DNA of 64,000 bases from Limosilactobacillus oris. Its GTDB lineage: Bacteria > Bacillota > Bacilli > Lactobacillales > Lactobacillaceae. The DNA lies in NCBI RefSeq assembly GCF_025311495.1, contig NZ_CP104398.1:1736001-1800000 (forward strand), in the 5' to 3' direction. The position numbers were made by a program, and so were the translations under genes. The notes beneath the pieces were generated by a model that did no database searches, was not told the DNA's origin, and worked only from the letters and a program-made list of their open reading frames with translations. This document shows, piece after piece, positions 1-13,240 of this stretch (the first letter of the stretch is position 1; every line of letters begins with the position of its first letter).

Positions 1-102
1 TTGGCTAACAATCAGGACGCAGATCAAGCGGATAAGTCAGCTGATAATTCAACAACGCCAACTGATCACCAGTCAGACGATGACGATGATCACCAAGCTT
101 AA
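1..102 (+). CDS. ftsH: C-terminal tail of a probable FtsH protease (partial)
   Basis: An open frame enters from the left edge and stops at TAA 100-102. It gives a 33-residue, Asn/Asp/Thr/Ser-rich tail ending in a run of acidic residues. Such low-complexity acidic tails are typical of the C-terminus of the membrane AAA+ zinc protease FtsH in lactobacilli, and ftsH commonly lies directly upstream of hslO. The assignment rests on this position and the tail composition, because no catalytic part is inside the window. Confidence 0.55.
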   Translation: MANNQDADQADKSADNSTTPTDHQSDDDDDHQA

Positions 103-112
103 TCAATGTTAG

Positions 113-155
113 AATAGGAGTGACACGCCTTACTGGCGGGGCTCCTATTTTTATT
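113..155 (+). terminator. Terminator-like hairpin between the ftsH tail and hslO
   Basis: AATAGGAG (113-120) pairs with CTCCTATT (142-149), with a smaller GCC/GGC stem inside, and is followed by a T-rich stretch. The hslO ribosome-binding site comes directly after, so this may attenuate rather than separate the two genes. Confidence 0.5.
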
Positions 156-173
156 TTATAAGGAGGAACAATC

Positions 174-1133
174 ATGACGAAAACGACAGACTACTTAGTC
201 AAGAGCATAACTAAAGATGGCAAGTTCCGAGCATACGCGGTTAACGCGACTCAACTGGTTGAAAAGGCCCACGAGATTCACGACACCTGGTCGGCATCAT
301 CGGCGGCACTCGGCCGGACGCTGATTGGAACCGTTCTGCTGGCAACGGCCGGTCTGGAAGGCGAGGCCGGGATGACGGTCAAGATTCAGGGGAACGGCCC
401 GATCGGCTACATCATTGCTGACGGAACTGCGAACGGAACGGTTAAGGGGTACATGGGCAACCCGCACGTTAACCTGCCGGCAAACAGCAAGGGAAAAATC
501 GATGTGGCTGGCGCCGTGGGAACGAAGGGCACCCTCTCCGTAACCAAAATGGCGCCTGGTGATAAGACGCCTTACACGGGTGAGGTCAACCTGGTGTCCG
601 GTGAGCTAGGGGATGACTTCACCTACTACCTCGCCCAATCCGAGCAGATCCCGTCCGCGGTCGGCCTCTCCGTGTTCGTCAACCCCGACGAGAGTATCCA
701 GGTCGCTGGTGGCTTTATGATCCAGGTGCTGCCGGGGGCTAGCGATGAGGAAATCAGCAAGCTGGAAGAGAAACTCAAGGGCCTGCCATTAGTTTCTGAG
801 ATGCTTCGTGATGGCGATACGCCTGAGGATATTTTAGGCAAGCTCTTCGGTGACCAGCTCAAAGTCCTGGATAAAATGCCGGTCCGTTATGAGTGCAACT
901 GTAATAAGCAACGCTTTGCCCATGCTTTGGAAAGTATCAGTGCGGACGATTTGAAGAAATTGATTGACGAAGATCACCATGCGGAAACGGTTTGTCAATT
1001 CTGCGGGAAAAAGTATGAATTTACCGAAGATGAATTACAGCTGATCTATGATAAAAAGTTAGCTGACGCGGCGGCTGATCAAGAAACGGCTGCTAAGGAA
1101 GGAACGAAGACTCCAAACACCGACCAAAAGTAG
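174..1133 (+). CDS. hslO: Hsp33 redox-regulated chaperonin
   Basis: This cytosolic holdase binds unfolding proteins when oxidised. The 319 residues include the family's C-terminal redox zinc site: C241-x-C243 and C274-x2-C277 are all present, so the switch looks functional. The N-terminal part carries the usual Hsp33 core (GRTL near residue 48, KIQGNGPIG near 70). The protein is somewhat longer than the usual ~290 residues because of an Ala/Glu/Lys/Thr-rich tail. The start is ATG 174, seven bases after AAGGAGGA. It sits between the ftsH tail and dusB, the arrangement expected in lactobacilli. Confidence 0.95.
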   Translation: MTKTTDYLVKSITKDGKFRAYAVNATQLVEKAHEIHDTWSASSAALGRTLIGTVLLATAGLEGEAGMTVKIQGNGPIGYIIADGTANGTVKGYMGNPHVNLPANSKGKIDVAGAVGTKGTLSVTKMAPGDKTPYTGEVNLVSGELGDDFTYYLAQSEQIPSAVGLSVFVNPDESIQVAGGFMIQVLPGASDEEISKLEEKLKGLPLVSEMLRDGDTPEDILGKLFGDQLKVLDKMPVRYECNCNKQRFAHALESISADDLKKLIDEDHHAETVCQFCGKKYEFTEDELQLIYDKKLADAAADQETAAKEGTKTPNTDQK

Positions 1134-1247
1134 TTACTTGGCCCGCACCACCGGGTTGTGCTATGATGGTTGGGTTATCGAACCACAAATCAAATGCACA
1201 ATTGAAGCCAGCTCACTTGTGCCGGATTACAGTAATGAGGTGAAAGT

Positions 1248-2246
1248 ATGAAGTGGAAGATTGGCGATGTTGAAATTCCTAACCAGGTGGTGGTTGCGCC
1301 AATGGCCGGGGTGACTAACTCGGCTTTCCGGGTGATTTGTAAGGAATTTGGCGCGGGCTACGTGGTTTGTGAGATGATTTCCGACCGGGGAATTATGTAC
1401 CACAACCAGAAGACACTGAACATGATGGATGTCGACCCAACCGAACACCCCATGGGGATCCAGATTTTCGGTGGAACCAAGGAAACACTGGTGGAAGCGG
1501 CAAAGTACGTTGACGAGCACACCGCCGCGGACGTCATCGATATCAATATGGGCTGCCCCGTTAACAAGGTGGTCAAGACTGACGCTGGGGCCCGCTGGCT
1601 CCTGGATCCGCAGAAGGTCTATGAGATGGTCTCCTATGTCACTGACGCGGTAAAAAAGCCGGTGACAGTTAAGATGCGGACCGGCTGGGATGATAAGCAC
1701 ATTTACGCCGTTGAAAATGCGCTAGCCGCTGAACGAGCCGGGGCAGCCGCGATTGCAATGCACGGTCGGACCCGAAAACAGATGTATACGGGCCACGCCG
1801 ATTGGAATATACTAAAGGAAGTGGCTAGTCAGCTAACAATCCCGTTCATGGCGAATGGTGATATTCGGACACCGGAAGATGCCAAGAAGGTGCTTGAGAT
1901 GACCGGGGCCACTGCTGTGATGATCGGTCGGGCCGCAATGGGCAATCCGTGGATGCTGACGCGGACGGAGCACTACCTGGAAACCGGGGAATTGCTCCCA
2001 GAAGCGAGTGCGGAAAAGAAGATTAAGATGGCTAAGGAACACCTAAACCGTCTAATCGACCTGAAAGGGGAATATATCGGTGTCCGGGAATTCCGGGGCC
2101 TGTCGACATACTACCTCAAGGGGATTCCACGGTCAGCACGGGCTAAAGCGGCATTAGTGGAAGCAGAGACGCGTCAAGAGATGAATGATATTTTTGACCG
2201 CTTTGCCGAAAAGACCGCCGAACGGGAACAACGAAGTGTAAACTAA
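1248..2246 (+). CDS. dusB: tRNA-dihydrouridine synthase, DusB type
   Basis: This FMN enzyme reduces specific uridines in the tRNA D-loop with NADPH. The 332 residues form a TIM barrel beginning with the [13 protein letters not shown] flavin-binding signature near residue 16. The catalytic Cys is C103 in [10 protein letters not shown], and [10 protein letters not shown] and [11 protein letters not shown] follow further on, all typical of Dus enzymes. The start ATG 1248 has GAGGTG upstream. lysS follows after 23 bases and is probably co-transcribed; this Dus-lysS linkage is common in Firmicutes. Confidence 0.95.
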   Translation: MKWKIGDVEIPNQVVVAPMAGVTNSAFRVICKEFGAGYVVCEMISDRGIMYHNQKTLNMMDVDPTEHPMGIQIFGGTKETLVEAAKYVDEHTAADVIDINMGCPVNKVVKTDAGARWLLDPQKVYEMVSYVTDAVKKPVTVKMRTGWDDKHIYAVENALAAERAGAAAIAMHGRTRKQMYTGHADWNILKEVASQLTIPFMANGDIRTPEDAKKVLEMTGATAVMIGRAAMGNPWMLTRTEHYLETGELLPEASAEKKIKMAKEHLNRLIDLKGEYIGVREFRGLSTYYLKGIPRSARAKAALVEAETRQEMNDIFDRFAEKTAEREQRSVN

Positions 2247-2269
2247 ACACAACAGAGGAGGAGAAATCT

Positions 2270-3763
2270 GTGTCTCAAGAACTAGATCAAATGCGCGTTC
2301 GTCGGGAAAAAATGGAAGAACTCAAGGAGGCCGGGATCGAACCGTTTGGCCGCCGCTTTAAGCGCGACCACCTGGCCCAGGACCTGCATGACGAATACGA
2401 TCAATATGACAAGGACGAACTGAACGAAAAGGGTGAAATGGTCACGATTGCCGGCCGGATGACCCGGAAGCGGAGCAGTGGTAAGGCGGGCTTCGCAGAC
2501 TTTGTAGACCGGACTGGTAAAATTCAGGTTTACGCTCGGAAAGACATGGTGGGTGACGAACCTTACCATATCTTTAAGCGGGCTGATATTGGTGACTTCC
2601 TTGGAATTGAAGGGGATGTGATCAAGACTAATACCGGTGAATTGACCGTCCGGGCCCACAAGATTACCTTCTTGTCCAAGGCGTTGCGGCCACTGCCAAA
2701 TAAGTGGGAAGGGGTTACTGACCCGGAGACCATCTACCGGCAGCGGTACCTGGACTTGATTTCTAATCCGGAAAGCTTCAAGCGTTTCCACCAGCGGACT
2801 GCGATCATCAAGGCCGTACGGAAGTACATGGACGACCACGGCTTTACTGAAGTGGAAACGCCTATTCTGAACACCCAGGCCGGTGGGGCCAATGCACGGC
2901 CGTTCGTGACCCACCACAATGCCCTGGATATTGATATGTACCTGCGGATCGCGACTGAGCTATACCTGAAGCGGTTAATTGTCGGTGGCTTTGAGCGGGT
3001 ATACGAACTCGGCCGGATTTTCCGGAATGAGGGGATGGACCCGCACCACAACCCTGAATTTACAACGATGGAAACCTACGCGGCCTACTTCGACTTCCAG
3101 GACGTAATGGACGAAACGGAAGGAATCGTTAAGGCGGCAGCCAAGGTCGTTTCTGATGACGGGAAGATTACTTACCAGGGGCGTGAAATCGACCTCGGTG
3201 GCGACTTTAAGCGGATTACGATGGTCGACGCGGTGAAGGAAAAGACTGGGATCGACTTTGGCGATGAATCAATGACTGATGACGATGCCAAGAAGCTGGC
3301 GGAAGACCATAAGATTGATTTTAAGCCATACTGGACGAAGGGCCACATCCTGAACGCCTTCTTTGAAGAATACGTCGAAGATACTTTGATTCAACCGACC
3401 TTCGTTTACGAATACCCAGTTGAAGTTTCTCCACTGGCTAAGCGGAACAAGGAGAACCCGGCAATGACTGACCGGTTCGAACTGTATGTTGATGGTAGTG
3501 AGTTAGGAAACGCCTTTAGTGAGCTGAACGACCCAATCGACCAGAAGGAACGGTTCGAGATGCAGGCGAAGGAAAAGGCCAACGGTAACGATGAGGCCGA
3601 ACCAGTGGACCTCGATTATGTGCAGGCCCTGGAATACGGGATGCCGCCAACGGGTGGTCTTGGAATCGGAATTGACCGTTTGGTAATGCTGCTGACTGAC
3701 GCCAAGTCAATTCGTGATGTTATCTTGTTCCCAACAATGCGTCCCGAAAAGGAAAATAAATAG
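2270..3763 (+). CDS. lysS: Lysyl-tRNA synthetase, class II
   Basis: This enzyme charges tRNA-Lys with lysine. The 497 residues show an N-terminal OB-fold anticodon-binding domain (about 55-150) and the class II catalytic domain. Motif 2 reads [15 protein letters not shown] and motif 3 reads [11 protein letters not shown] close to the C-terminus. The start is GTG 2270, placed by AGGAGGAGA eight bases upstream. A strong terminator follows and separates the gene from the rRNA operon. Confidence 0.97.
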   Translation: MSQELDQMRVRREKMEELKEAGIEPFGRRFKRDHLAQDLHDEYDQYDKDELNEKGEMVTIAGRMTRKRSSGKAGFADFVDRTGKIQVYARKDMVGDEPYHIFKRADIGDFLGIEGDVIKTNTGELTVRAHKITFLSKALRPLPNKWEGVTDPETIYRQRYLDLISNPESFKRFHQRTAIIKAVRKYMDDHGFTEVETPILNTQAGGANARPFVTHHNALDIDMYLRIATELYLKRLIVGGFERVYELGRIFRNEGMDPHHNPEFTTMETYAAYFDFQDVMDETEGIVKAAAKVVSDDGKITYQGREIDLGGDFKRITMVDAVKEKTGIDFGDESMTDDDAKKLAEDHKIDFKPYWTKGHILNAFFEEYVEDTLIQPTFVYEYPVEVSPLAKRNKENPAMTDRFELYVDGSELGNAFSELNDPIDQKERFEMQAKEKANGNDEAEPVDLDYVQALEYGMPPTGGLGIGIDRLVMLLTDAKSIRDVILFPTMRPEKENK

Positions 3764-3772
3764 TAACGACGA

Positions 3773-3816
3773 CAAACGCAAGCCGGACAATTATTGCCTG
3801 ACTTGCGTTTTTTTGT
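3773..3816 (+). terminator. Rho-independent terminator after lysS
   Basis: AACGCAAG (3775-3782) pairs with CTTGCGTT (3802-3809) and runs into a T7 tract. It closes the hslO-dusB-lysS group. Confidence 0.9.
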
Positions 3817-3905
3817 CCTTATTTGCAAAAAAAGTGAATAAAATCAGTAGCTTGTGATGGTTCGTTCATGTTTTAAAAATAATTCAACTTTATGAATGAA
3901 AGCTG

Positions 3906-4087
3906 TTGACACTAGGGACAAATATCGGTATAGTAAATAGCGTTGTTTGAGACGACGCAACGGCTTCGAAAAAGGTCATTGACATTATTTTGACAACATG
4001 ATATATTATTTAAGCTGCTTGTTTGAGAGCTAACAAATAATTGCTTAAAATTAGTTGTTGACTTGATGGTGGTAGCTGTGATAAAAT
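3906..4087 (+). promoter_or_regulatory. Three tandem rRNA operon promoters
   Basis: Three sigma-70 type promoters are visible. P1 has TTGACA 3906-3911, a 17-bp spacer and TATAGT 3929-3934. P2 has TTGACA 3979-3984, a 17-bp spacer and TATATT 4002-4007. P3 has TTGACT 4058-4063, an 18-bp spacer and TAAAAT 4082-4087. All lie upstream of the 16S leader, as expected of a strongly expressed rrn operon. The rest of the 3817-4251 gap is A/T-rich leader with no gene seen. Confidence 0.8.
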
Positions 4088-4251
4088 ATAAAAGCTGTCT
4101 GATGACAGTTTGGTAGACCTTTGAAAACTGAACAAAGTTTCGACGAATCAAATGTGTAGGGTCTTCGGTCACTTCGGTGATTGAAGCAAAAACATTTGCG
4201 AAGTCAATTCGCTTAATTAATTTGAAATAGAGCTATTCAAGTTCTTATATT

Positions 4252-5833
<1,582 letters not shown>

Positions 5834-5910
5834 ATAAAACGGAACCTGCACATAGTTGAAACTTTGTTTAGTTTTGAGAGGTTTACCTTTCAAAACGAAG
5901 ACGCTTATTT

Positions 5911-5985
<75 letters not shown>

Positions 5986-5991
5986 TTTAAT

Positions 5992-6064
5992 GGGGAATTA
6001 GCTCAGCTGGGAGAGCACCTGCTTTGCAAGCAGGAGGTCATCGGTTCGATCCCGATATTCTCCA
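5992..6064 (+). tRNA. tRNA-Ala (TGC)
   Basis: Acceptor GGGGAAT pairs with ATTCTCC, and the anticodon loop TTTGCAA reads alanine. It follows tRNA-Ile by six bases in the same spacer, so this is the 'long spacer' class of rrn operon. Confidence 0.97.
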
Positions 6065-6225
6065 TCGCCAATCATAAGATTGGCCGAGCTTGTACTTTGA
6101 AAACTAAATAATATCTAATTTCTTTTTATTGAAAACAATAAACCGAGAACACCGCGTTATTTGAGTTTAATTAACGAAATAATCGCTAACTCAATTAATC
6201 AAGGTGATCACGAAGTGATCATCAA

Positions 6226-9148
<2,923 letters not shown>

Positions 9149-9230
9149 AGGCAAAGCGGAAAGGTTTGTTGGAAAGGGATAGATATTGTTTAGTTTTGAG
9201 AGCGCAAGCTCTCATCTCGGAAGAGATGAA

Positions 9231-9348
9231 GTGTGGTGATGATGGCTTGAAGGATACACCTGTTCCCATGCCGAACACAGAAGTTAAGCTTCAACACGCC
9301 GAAAGTAGTTGGGGGATCGCTCCCTGCGAGGATAGGACGTTGCCACGC
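9231..9348 (+). rRNA. rrf: 5S ribosomal RNA
   Basis: The 118-base molecule has conserved CCGAACACAGAAGTTAAGC in the middle. Its ends GTGTGGTGAT and GTTGCCACGC pair with each other as the terminal helix. Confidence 0.96.
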
Positions 9349-9354
9349 GATTAT

Positions 9355-9427
9355 TCCGGCATAGCTCAGTTGGTAGAGCACCTGACTGTTAATCAGGTTG
9401 TCGTCAGTTCGAGTCTGACTGCCGGAG
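9355..9427 (+). tRNA. tRNA-Asn (GTT), rRNA-operon copy
   Basis: Acceptor TCCGGCA pairs with TGCCGGA, and the anticodon loop CTGTTAA reads asparagine. It follows the 5S gene by six bases. A copy identical over 78 bp, including five upstream bases, lies at 22022-22099. Confidence 0.97.
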
Positions 9428-9437
9428 TTATTACTGA

Positions 9438-9469
9438 AGAGTCGCCAGCTGCTTGTTGGCGGCTCTTTT
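9438..9469 (+). terminator. Terminator of the rRNA operon
   Basis: AGAGTCGCCA (9438-9447) pairs with TGGCGGCTCT (9457-9466) and is followed by T4. It ends the rrn-tRNA-Asn transcript just before the insertion sequence. Confidence 0.85.
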
Positions 9470-9536
9470 CGTATACTATGAACTTTGATTTGTTTCGTAA
9501 GCAGTCAATAACAACACGTCTATGAATTATTCAATG

Positions 9537-9573
9537 TGCCTTCTATACTGAGACTATCCCAGTGTAGGAGGCA
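9537..9573 (+). promoter_or_regulatory. Hairpin that buries the tnpA ribosome-binding site
   Basis: TGCCTTCTATACTG (9537-9550) pairs over 14 positions, with two G-T pairs, with CAGTGTAGGAGGCA (9560-9573). The 3' arm contains AGGAGG (9566-9571), the ribosome-binding site of the first IS gene. RNA reading in from outside would fold and hide it. A transcript starting inside the element, for example from a -10-like TATACT at 9544-9549, would not. Confidence 0.65.
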
Positions 9574-9579
9574 TTTTTG

Positions 9580-9768
9580 ATGGAAGAAAAATCTGAAATT
9601 ATTACCCCAGTTTTTAAAAGTAAGGATACCTTTAATAAAAGCAAACGCATGGCCTCGCGGCCCGCAGTAAAAATGGAAGTTAATGATATAAGATTAACTG
9701 CTTTCCGCGGAGCTAATCCTAATTTGGTAAGTGAAATAGCTAAGGTGATTGTTCGTTATGCTCATTGA
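9580..9768 (+). CDS. tnpA: IS66 accessory protein TnpA-like
   Basis: This 62-residue basic protein is the first gene of the IS66 set. The start ATG 9580 lies eight bases after AGGAGG, with a TTG one codon earlier as the alternative. Orf1 proteins of IS66 elements are short, poorly conserved and needed for transposition by an unclear mechanism. The call rests mainly on its place in the element. It overlaps the next gene by 11 bases. Confidence 0.75.
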   Translation: MEEKSEIITPVFKSKDTFNKSKRMASRPAVKMEVNDIRLTAFRGANPNLVSEIAKVIVRYAH

Positions 9769-10114
9769 TTGGACGGTCCCGGATTATGTCTATCTGGTAT
9801 GCGGTAAAACGGATTTAAGAAAAGGCATTGATGGTTTAGCAATGGTTATCGCTGAGAACTATGGACTTGAGCTATACAATAATTCTTTATTTCTTTTCTG
9901 TGGAAGTAGAAATGATCGGTTCAAAGGATTATTTTGGGATGGTGAAGGATTTATCCTTTTGTACAAACGCTTTGAAAATGGCCGACTTAAGTGGCCCAGG
10001 TACAGTCAGGAGGCAAAACAACTATCCAGCAGACAAGTTAAGTGGTTATTAGCAGGACTTAATCCGCTTCCGGTAAAGCAAATTAAGCCTGCCAAACCCG
10101 GTAGTTTTTATTAG
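9758..10114 (+). CDS. tnpB: IS66 Orf2-like protein TnpB
   Basis: The 118 residues carry the hallmark YLVCGKTDLRKGIDGLA near the N-terminus and FWDGEGF / LYKRFENGRLKWP in the middle, which define the IS66 Orf2 family. The start ATG 9758 has TAAGGTG upstream. The protein accompanies the transposase and is required for transposition in studied IS66 members. It is coupled to tnpA by overlap and separated from tnpC by 66 bases containing a TATAAT-like box and the tnpC ribosome-binding site. Confidence 0.93.
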   Translation: MLIDWTVPDYVYLVCGKTDLRKGIDGLAMVIAENYGLELYNNSLFLFCGSRNDRFKGLFWDGEGFILLYKRFENGRLKWPRYSQEAKQLSSRQVKWLLAGLNPLPVKQIKPAKPGSFY

Positions 10115-10180
10115 ATCACTCCTTTTTAAAATGATGGTTCTTTGGTATAATATCAAGGACATCAAAGGAGGTGACGCACG

Positions 10181-11722
10181 ATGACTGATTCAGCCGAGAA
10201 GAGAATTAAACAGTTAGAAGAACAGTTGGCAGAAGCAAATAAGAAAATTGCCCAATTAATGGCAATTATTAAGCTTCAACAGAATCAAATGTTTGGGAAA
10301 AAAACTGAAGTTATTGATAAAGTAGCTGAGGGCCAACAATCACTTTTTAATGACCAAATCTTAAATCAGCTACAAGACAGCGATGTATCAATCACTGAAG
10401 TGATTGAACAAATACCAAGGAAAGTAGTGCGTCACCGCAAGCCCAAGGCAAGTGGTCAACGGACTACTTTTTTGAATAATTTGCCTCAAATTAATCATGT
10501 TATTCACCTTGAAAGTAACCTTTGTCCAGATTGTCATCAAGAAATGAAACTAATTGGAAAACATCTGTATAGTCGTGAACCAAAACTAAAGCCAGCAGAA
10601 CTTTTATGTGTAAACTACTATCAGGAAAGTTATCGCTGTAAAACGTGCCACCGTCGTGGTGGCGATAAAATTGTTAGTAGTAAGATGCCACAGAGTCTCT
10701 TACCGCATAGTTATTTTTCCAGCTCAATTTTAGCGAAAGTGGCGGAATATAAGTTTAACTTGGCGTTACCATTTCATCGCCAAATTAAGCTCTGGCAAGC
10801 CTTAGGTTTGCCAGTCAAAGGGCGCCAATTAGCAACTAATATTATCAAAGTAAGTCAAACTTATTTAGAGCCCCTATATCAACGGCTACTTAATCTAACT
10901 AAGCAAGAGGCGGTTATTCATATGGATGAAACACCGTTTAAAGTAATCGATGAGCGTAATGAAACCAGCTACTTCTGGGTAACTAGAACTACCGAAGAGT
11001 TTAGTAAGCATCAAATTGCGTTGTTTCATTATTTTAATACTCGTTCGGGTAAAATAATCGGTAAGCTTATGGGGCACAATTACAATGGAGTTATTATGTG
11101 CGACGGCTATGGTGGTTATAGTAATCGACTATATCCTAGGGCAAAGTTTGGTTCATGCCTGGTTCACATTCGTCGTGAGTTTTACCGAATAACACGGCTA
11201 CTGAAAAAGGAGCAGTTGAAGCATTCCAAGGCTTATCAAGTGCTAAAATTGATGCGTCCGATTTTTTATTACGAAAATCGGTTAAAGTATCATAATCAAA
11301 TTGAAAAGCTTCAACAACGAAAGTTGTTGGTTAAGCCTTTAGTAGACCAACTGTATGATTATCTGGAAGAAATTAACTTTCCCCAGGGTCAATTAAAAGC
11401 AGCCATTAATAATGCCTTGAAACTTAAAAAGCGAGTATATCGAATCTTTGAAAATGGACAAATTCCATTGACCAATAATCCGGTGGAACAAACAATCAGA
11501 CCATCAACTCTGATTCGTAAAAATAGTTTATTCGCTAAAAGTATTGATGGTGCACAAGCCAGTGCAGTTTACTACAGCTTAACTGCCACTGCAAAATTAA
11601 ATCATTTGAATATCTATAAGTATTTTAAATACTTATTTGATCACCTACCAAACCGCGAGGACGAAGGCCTCGAGGCTTATTTGCCATGGGCAAAACAAGT
11701 ACAAAGAAATTGTCATGAATAA
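10181..11722 (+). CDS. tnpC: IS66 transposase TnpC
   Basis: The 513-residue DDE transposase is of normal length. It has an N-terminal leucine-rich coiled coil (about 4-40) and a zinc-finger region (CPDCHQ near 115 and CKTCH near 155). The catalytic core shows D in IHMDETPF, D in IMCDGYGGY, and E in NNPVEQTIRP. No stop or frameshift interrupts it, so the element may be active. The start ATG 10181 follows GGAGGTGACGCACG. Confidence 0.96.
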   Translation: MTDSAEKRIKQLEEQLAEANKKIAQLMAIIKLQQNQMFGKKTEVIDKVAEGQQSLFNDQILNQLQDSDVSITEVIEQIPRKVVRHRKPKASGQRTTFLNNLPQINHVIHLESNLCPDCHQEMKLIGKHLYSREPKLKPAELLCVNYYQESYRCKTCHRRGGDKIVSSKMPQSLLPHSYFSSSILAKVAEYKFNLALPFHRQIKLWQALGLPVKGRQLATNIIKVSQTYLEPLYQRLLNLTKQEAVIHMDETPFKVIDERNETSYFWVTRTTEEFSKHQIALFHYFNTRSGKIIGKLMGHNYNGVIMCDGYGGYSNRLYPRAKFGSCLVHIRREFYRITRLLKKEQLKHSKAYQVLKLMRPIFYYENRLKYHNQIEKLQQRKLLVKPLVDQLYDYLEEINFPQGQLKAAINNALKLKKRVYRIFENGQIPLTNNPVEQTIRPSTLIRKNSLFAKSIDGAQASAVYYSLTATAKLNHLNIYKYFKYLFDHLPNREDEGLEAYLPWAKQVQRNCHE

Positions 11723-11727
11723 ACAAG

Positions 11728-11775
11728 AAGGCGTCCAAGACTAGATCAAAAAGATTCGGCCTTGGACGCCTTTTT
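11728..11775 (+). terminator. Terminator inside the right end of the insertion sequence
   Basis: AAGGCGTCCAAG (11728-11739) pairs perfectly with the sequence ending CTTGGACGCC (11761-11770), followed by T5. It should stop transposase transcripts before the downstream gene. Confidence 0.85.
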
Positions 11776-11837
11776 GTCAATACGTATCAATAACGACTGC
11801 TTACTTTGTTTCTAGCTGAAAGGGAGGAAAAATTAAA

Positions 11838-12347
11838 ATGCGGGCCCTGCTGGTGATTGATATGCAAAATGGTGTTTGTCGAACAAAGGGACAGACTCTC
11901 TTTCGATTAAAGGATTTAGTTACCTTAGTCAATTGTCGAATCAGGTGGTTTCGTGAACAAGGGCTGCAGATTATCTTTATTCAACATCAGAATATGAATT
12001 TAACTAGGGGGACGATTGCTTGGCAATTACTCTCAGAACTAGATGTCCGTGAAGAGGATCTCTATGTCAATAAGACGCAGCTCAATGCTTTTTATCAGAC
12101 CGACCTCCAGAGTCTCCTCATACAGCGGCAGGGGGACGAGTTAGAGATTTGCGGTGCGCAAACTGAATACTGTGTTGATACTACGATTAAGATGGCGCAT
12201 GGCCTTGGCTACCGGTTGGAGATGGTGCCCGGGGCAAGCAGTACGGTCGATAACAAGTTTTTAACAGTAAGACAGACGATTCAGTATTTTGAAGAGATTT
12301 GGGGGCAGAATTTCCTAAAATTTATTTCTAAAATAAAAACAAAATAG
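11838..12347 (+). CDS. Isochorismatase-like cysteine hydrolase
   Basis: The 169 residues are normal for this family of amide or ester hydrolases with an Asp-Lys-Cys triad. D8 lies in LLVIDMQNG, K79 in NKTQLNAFYQTDL and C112 in GAQTEYCVDTT, so all three are present. The substrate cannot be read from the sequence; relatives act on nicotinamide, isochorismate or other amides. The start ATG 11838 follows AGGGAGGAA. The insertion sequence lies directly upstream, so the original promoter may be cut off. Cytosolic, no signal peptide. Confidence 0.85.
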   Translation: MRALLVIDMQNGVCRTKGQTLFRLKDLVTLVNCRIRWFREQGLQIIFIQHQNMNLTRGTIAWQLLSELDVREEDLYVNKTQLNAFYQTDLQSLLIQRQGDELEICGAQTEYCVDTTIKMAHGLGYRLEMVPGASSTVDNKFLTVRQTIQYFEEIWGQNFLKFISKIKTK

Positions 12348-12350
12348 GTA

Positions 12351-12379
12351 TTTTCAAGGCGAAGTCATCATGATATAAT
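12351..12379 (+). promoter_or_regulatory. Likely promoter of tRNA-Thr
   Basis: TTTTCA (12351-12356), a 17-bp spacer and a perfect TATAAT (12374-12379) lie 27 bases before the tRNA. Confidence 0.5.
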
Positions 12380-12406
12380 AACTAACGTTGACTTGTGGTA
12401 AGTCAT

Positions 12407-12479
12407 GCCAACTTAGCTCAGCTGGTAGAGCATCTCCCTCGTAAAGAGAAGGTCGGAGGTTCGACTCCTCTAGTTGGCA
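12407..12479 (+). tRNA. tRNA-Thr (CGT)
   Basis: Acceptor GCCAACT pairs with AGTTGGC, and the anticodon loop CTCGTAA reads threonine (ACG). The CCA end is not encoded. Confidence 0.95.
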
Positions 12480-12491
12480 CTACTTTGTGTG

Positions 12492-12533
12492 GACTGGATA
12501 ATTCCTAATAAGGGAAATTATCCAGTCTTTTTT
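12492..12533 (+). terminator. Terminator after tRNA-Thr
   Basis: GACTGGATAATT (12492-12503) pairs perfectly with AATTATCCAGTC (12516-12527), followed by T6. Confidence 0.9.
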
Positions 12534-12605
12534 AATTTATTACTGCTTTCTAGGTGGAGTTTGTTATACTGAATATAATTCAATTGAGAAAGGAAGCTGA
12601 TACGG

Positions 12606-13106
12606 ATGGAAATCACAATCAATGGTGAACAGCGGCAGTTAGTCGGCAACCCGCCCGCGGTTGGCGATGATTTTCCTCATTTTAAGGTTTTTGACAAGAA
12701 TGGGAATAAGGTTAAATTGAAGGAGCTGCTGGGTAAGGTAACCCTTTTGAGTGTCGTACCGGACATTAACACCCCAGTTTGCAGTCTCCAGACCAAGCAA
12801 TTTAATTCGACCATGGACCAGTTTCCAGACGTCAACTTTTTGACGATTTCGACTAATACCACGGCCGACCAGCAAAAGTGGTGCGCGGCTGAAGGCGTGA
12901 AAACCATGCAACTCGTTTCTGACAGTGAAGAATCGTTTGGCTACGAATCCAAGCTGCTGATCCCGGACGAGGGTTTCCTGGCCCGGTCAGTCTGGATCCT
13001 CGATGCTACGGGGAAGGTTGTCTACCGGGAAATCGTTGCTGAACTGACTGACGAGCCGGATTACGACCAGGCACTGGCGTCCTTAAAGGAAACACTGGCG
13101 AAGTAG
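12606..13106 (+). CDS. tpx: Thiol peroxidase (Tpx, peroxiredoxin family)
   Basis: This thioredoxin-dependent enzyme reduces hydrogen and alkyl peroxides. The 166 residues have the thioredoxin fold with the peroxidatic C59 in TPVCSLQT and the resolving C93 in KWCAAEG, the spacing of atypical two-Cys Tpx enzymes. It is monocistronic, with the tRNA-Thr terminator before it and a shared terminator behind it. The start ATG 12606 has AAGGAAG upstream. Useful in a catalase-poor lactic acid bacterium. Confidence 0.95.
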   Translation: MEITINGEQRQLVGNPPAVGDDFPHFKVFDKNGNKVKLKELLGKVTLLSVVPDINTPVCSLQTKQFNSTMDQFPDVNFLTISTNTTADQQKWCAAEGVKTMQLVSDSEESFGYESKLLIPDEGFLARSVWILDATGKVVYREIVAELTDEPDYDQALASLKETLAK

Positions 13107-13192
13107 GAGCTCTATGGTTACAACATGAAGTTAGCCTGTAGGGTTCGCACATTATCTTTTCAATAATTAAAGAACTAGCATCTTTAAAGATT

Positions 13193-13240
13193 AAGGGGAG
13201 CGTGAACTACCAAGTTTTGGTGGTTCGCGCTCCCTTTTTT
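13193..13240. terminator. Bidirectional terminator between tpx and the LysR gene
   Basis: GGGGAGCGTGAACTACC (from 13195) pairs with GGTGGTTCGCGCTCCC (13219-13234), with a T tract on the plus side and A-rich sequence on the other. It serves both convergent genes. Confidence 0.8.

Larger units (their letters stand above)
9497..11804 (+). mobile_element. Complete IS66-family insertion sequence
   Basis: The 2308-bp element is bounded by imperfect inverted repeats starting GTAAGCAGTC at 9497 and ending GACTGCTTAC at 11804. It is flanked by a perfect 8-bp direct repeat TTTGTTTC (9489-9496 and 11805-11812), the duplication size known for IS66. It carries the three usual genes tnpA, tnpB and tnpC, all open. 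Its lower GC content than the neighbours and the unmutated duplication suggest a fairly recent arrival. It landed between the rrn terminator and the ribosome-binding site of the isochorismatase-like gene. Confidence 0.95.
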
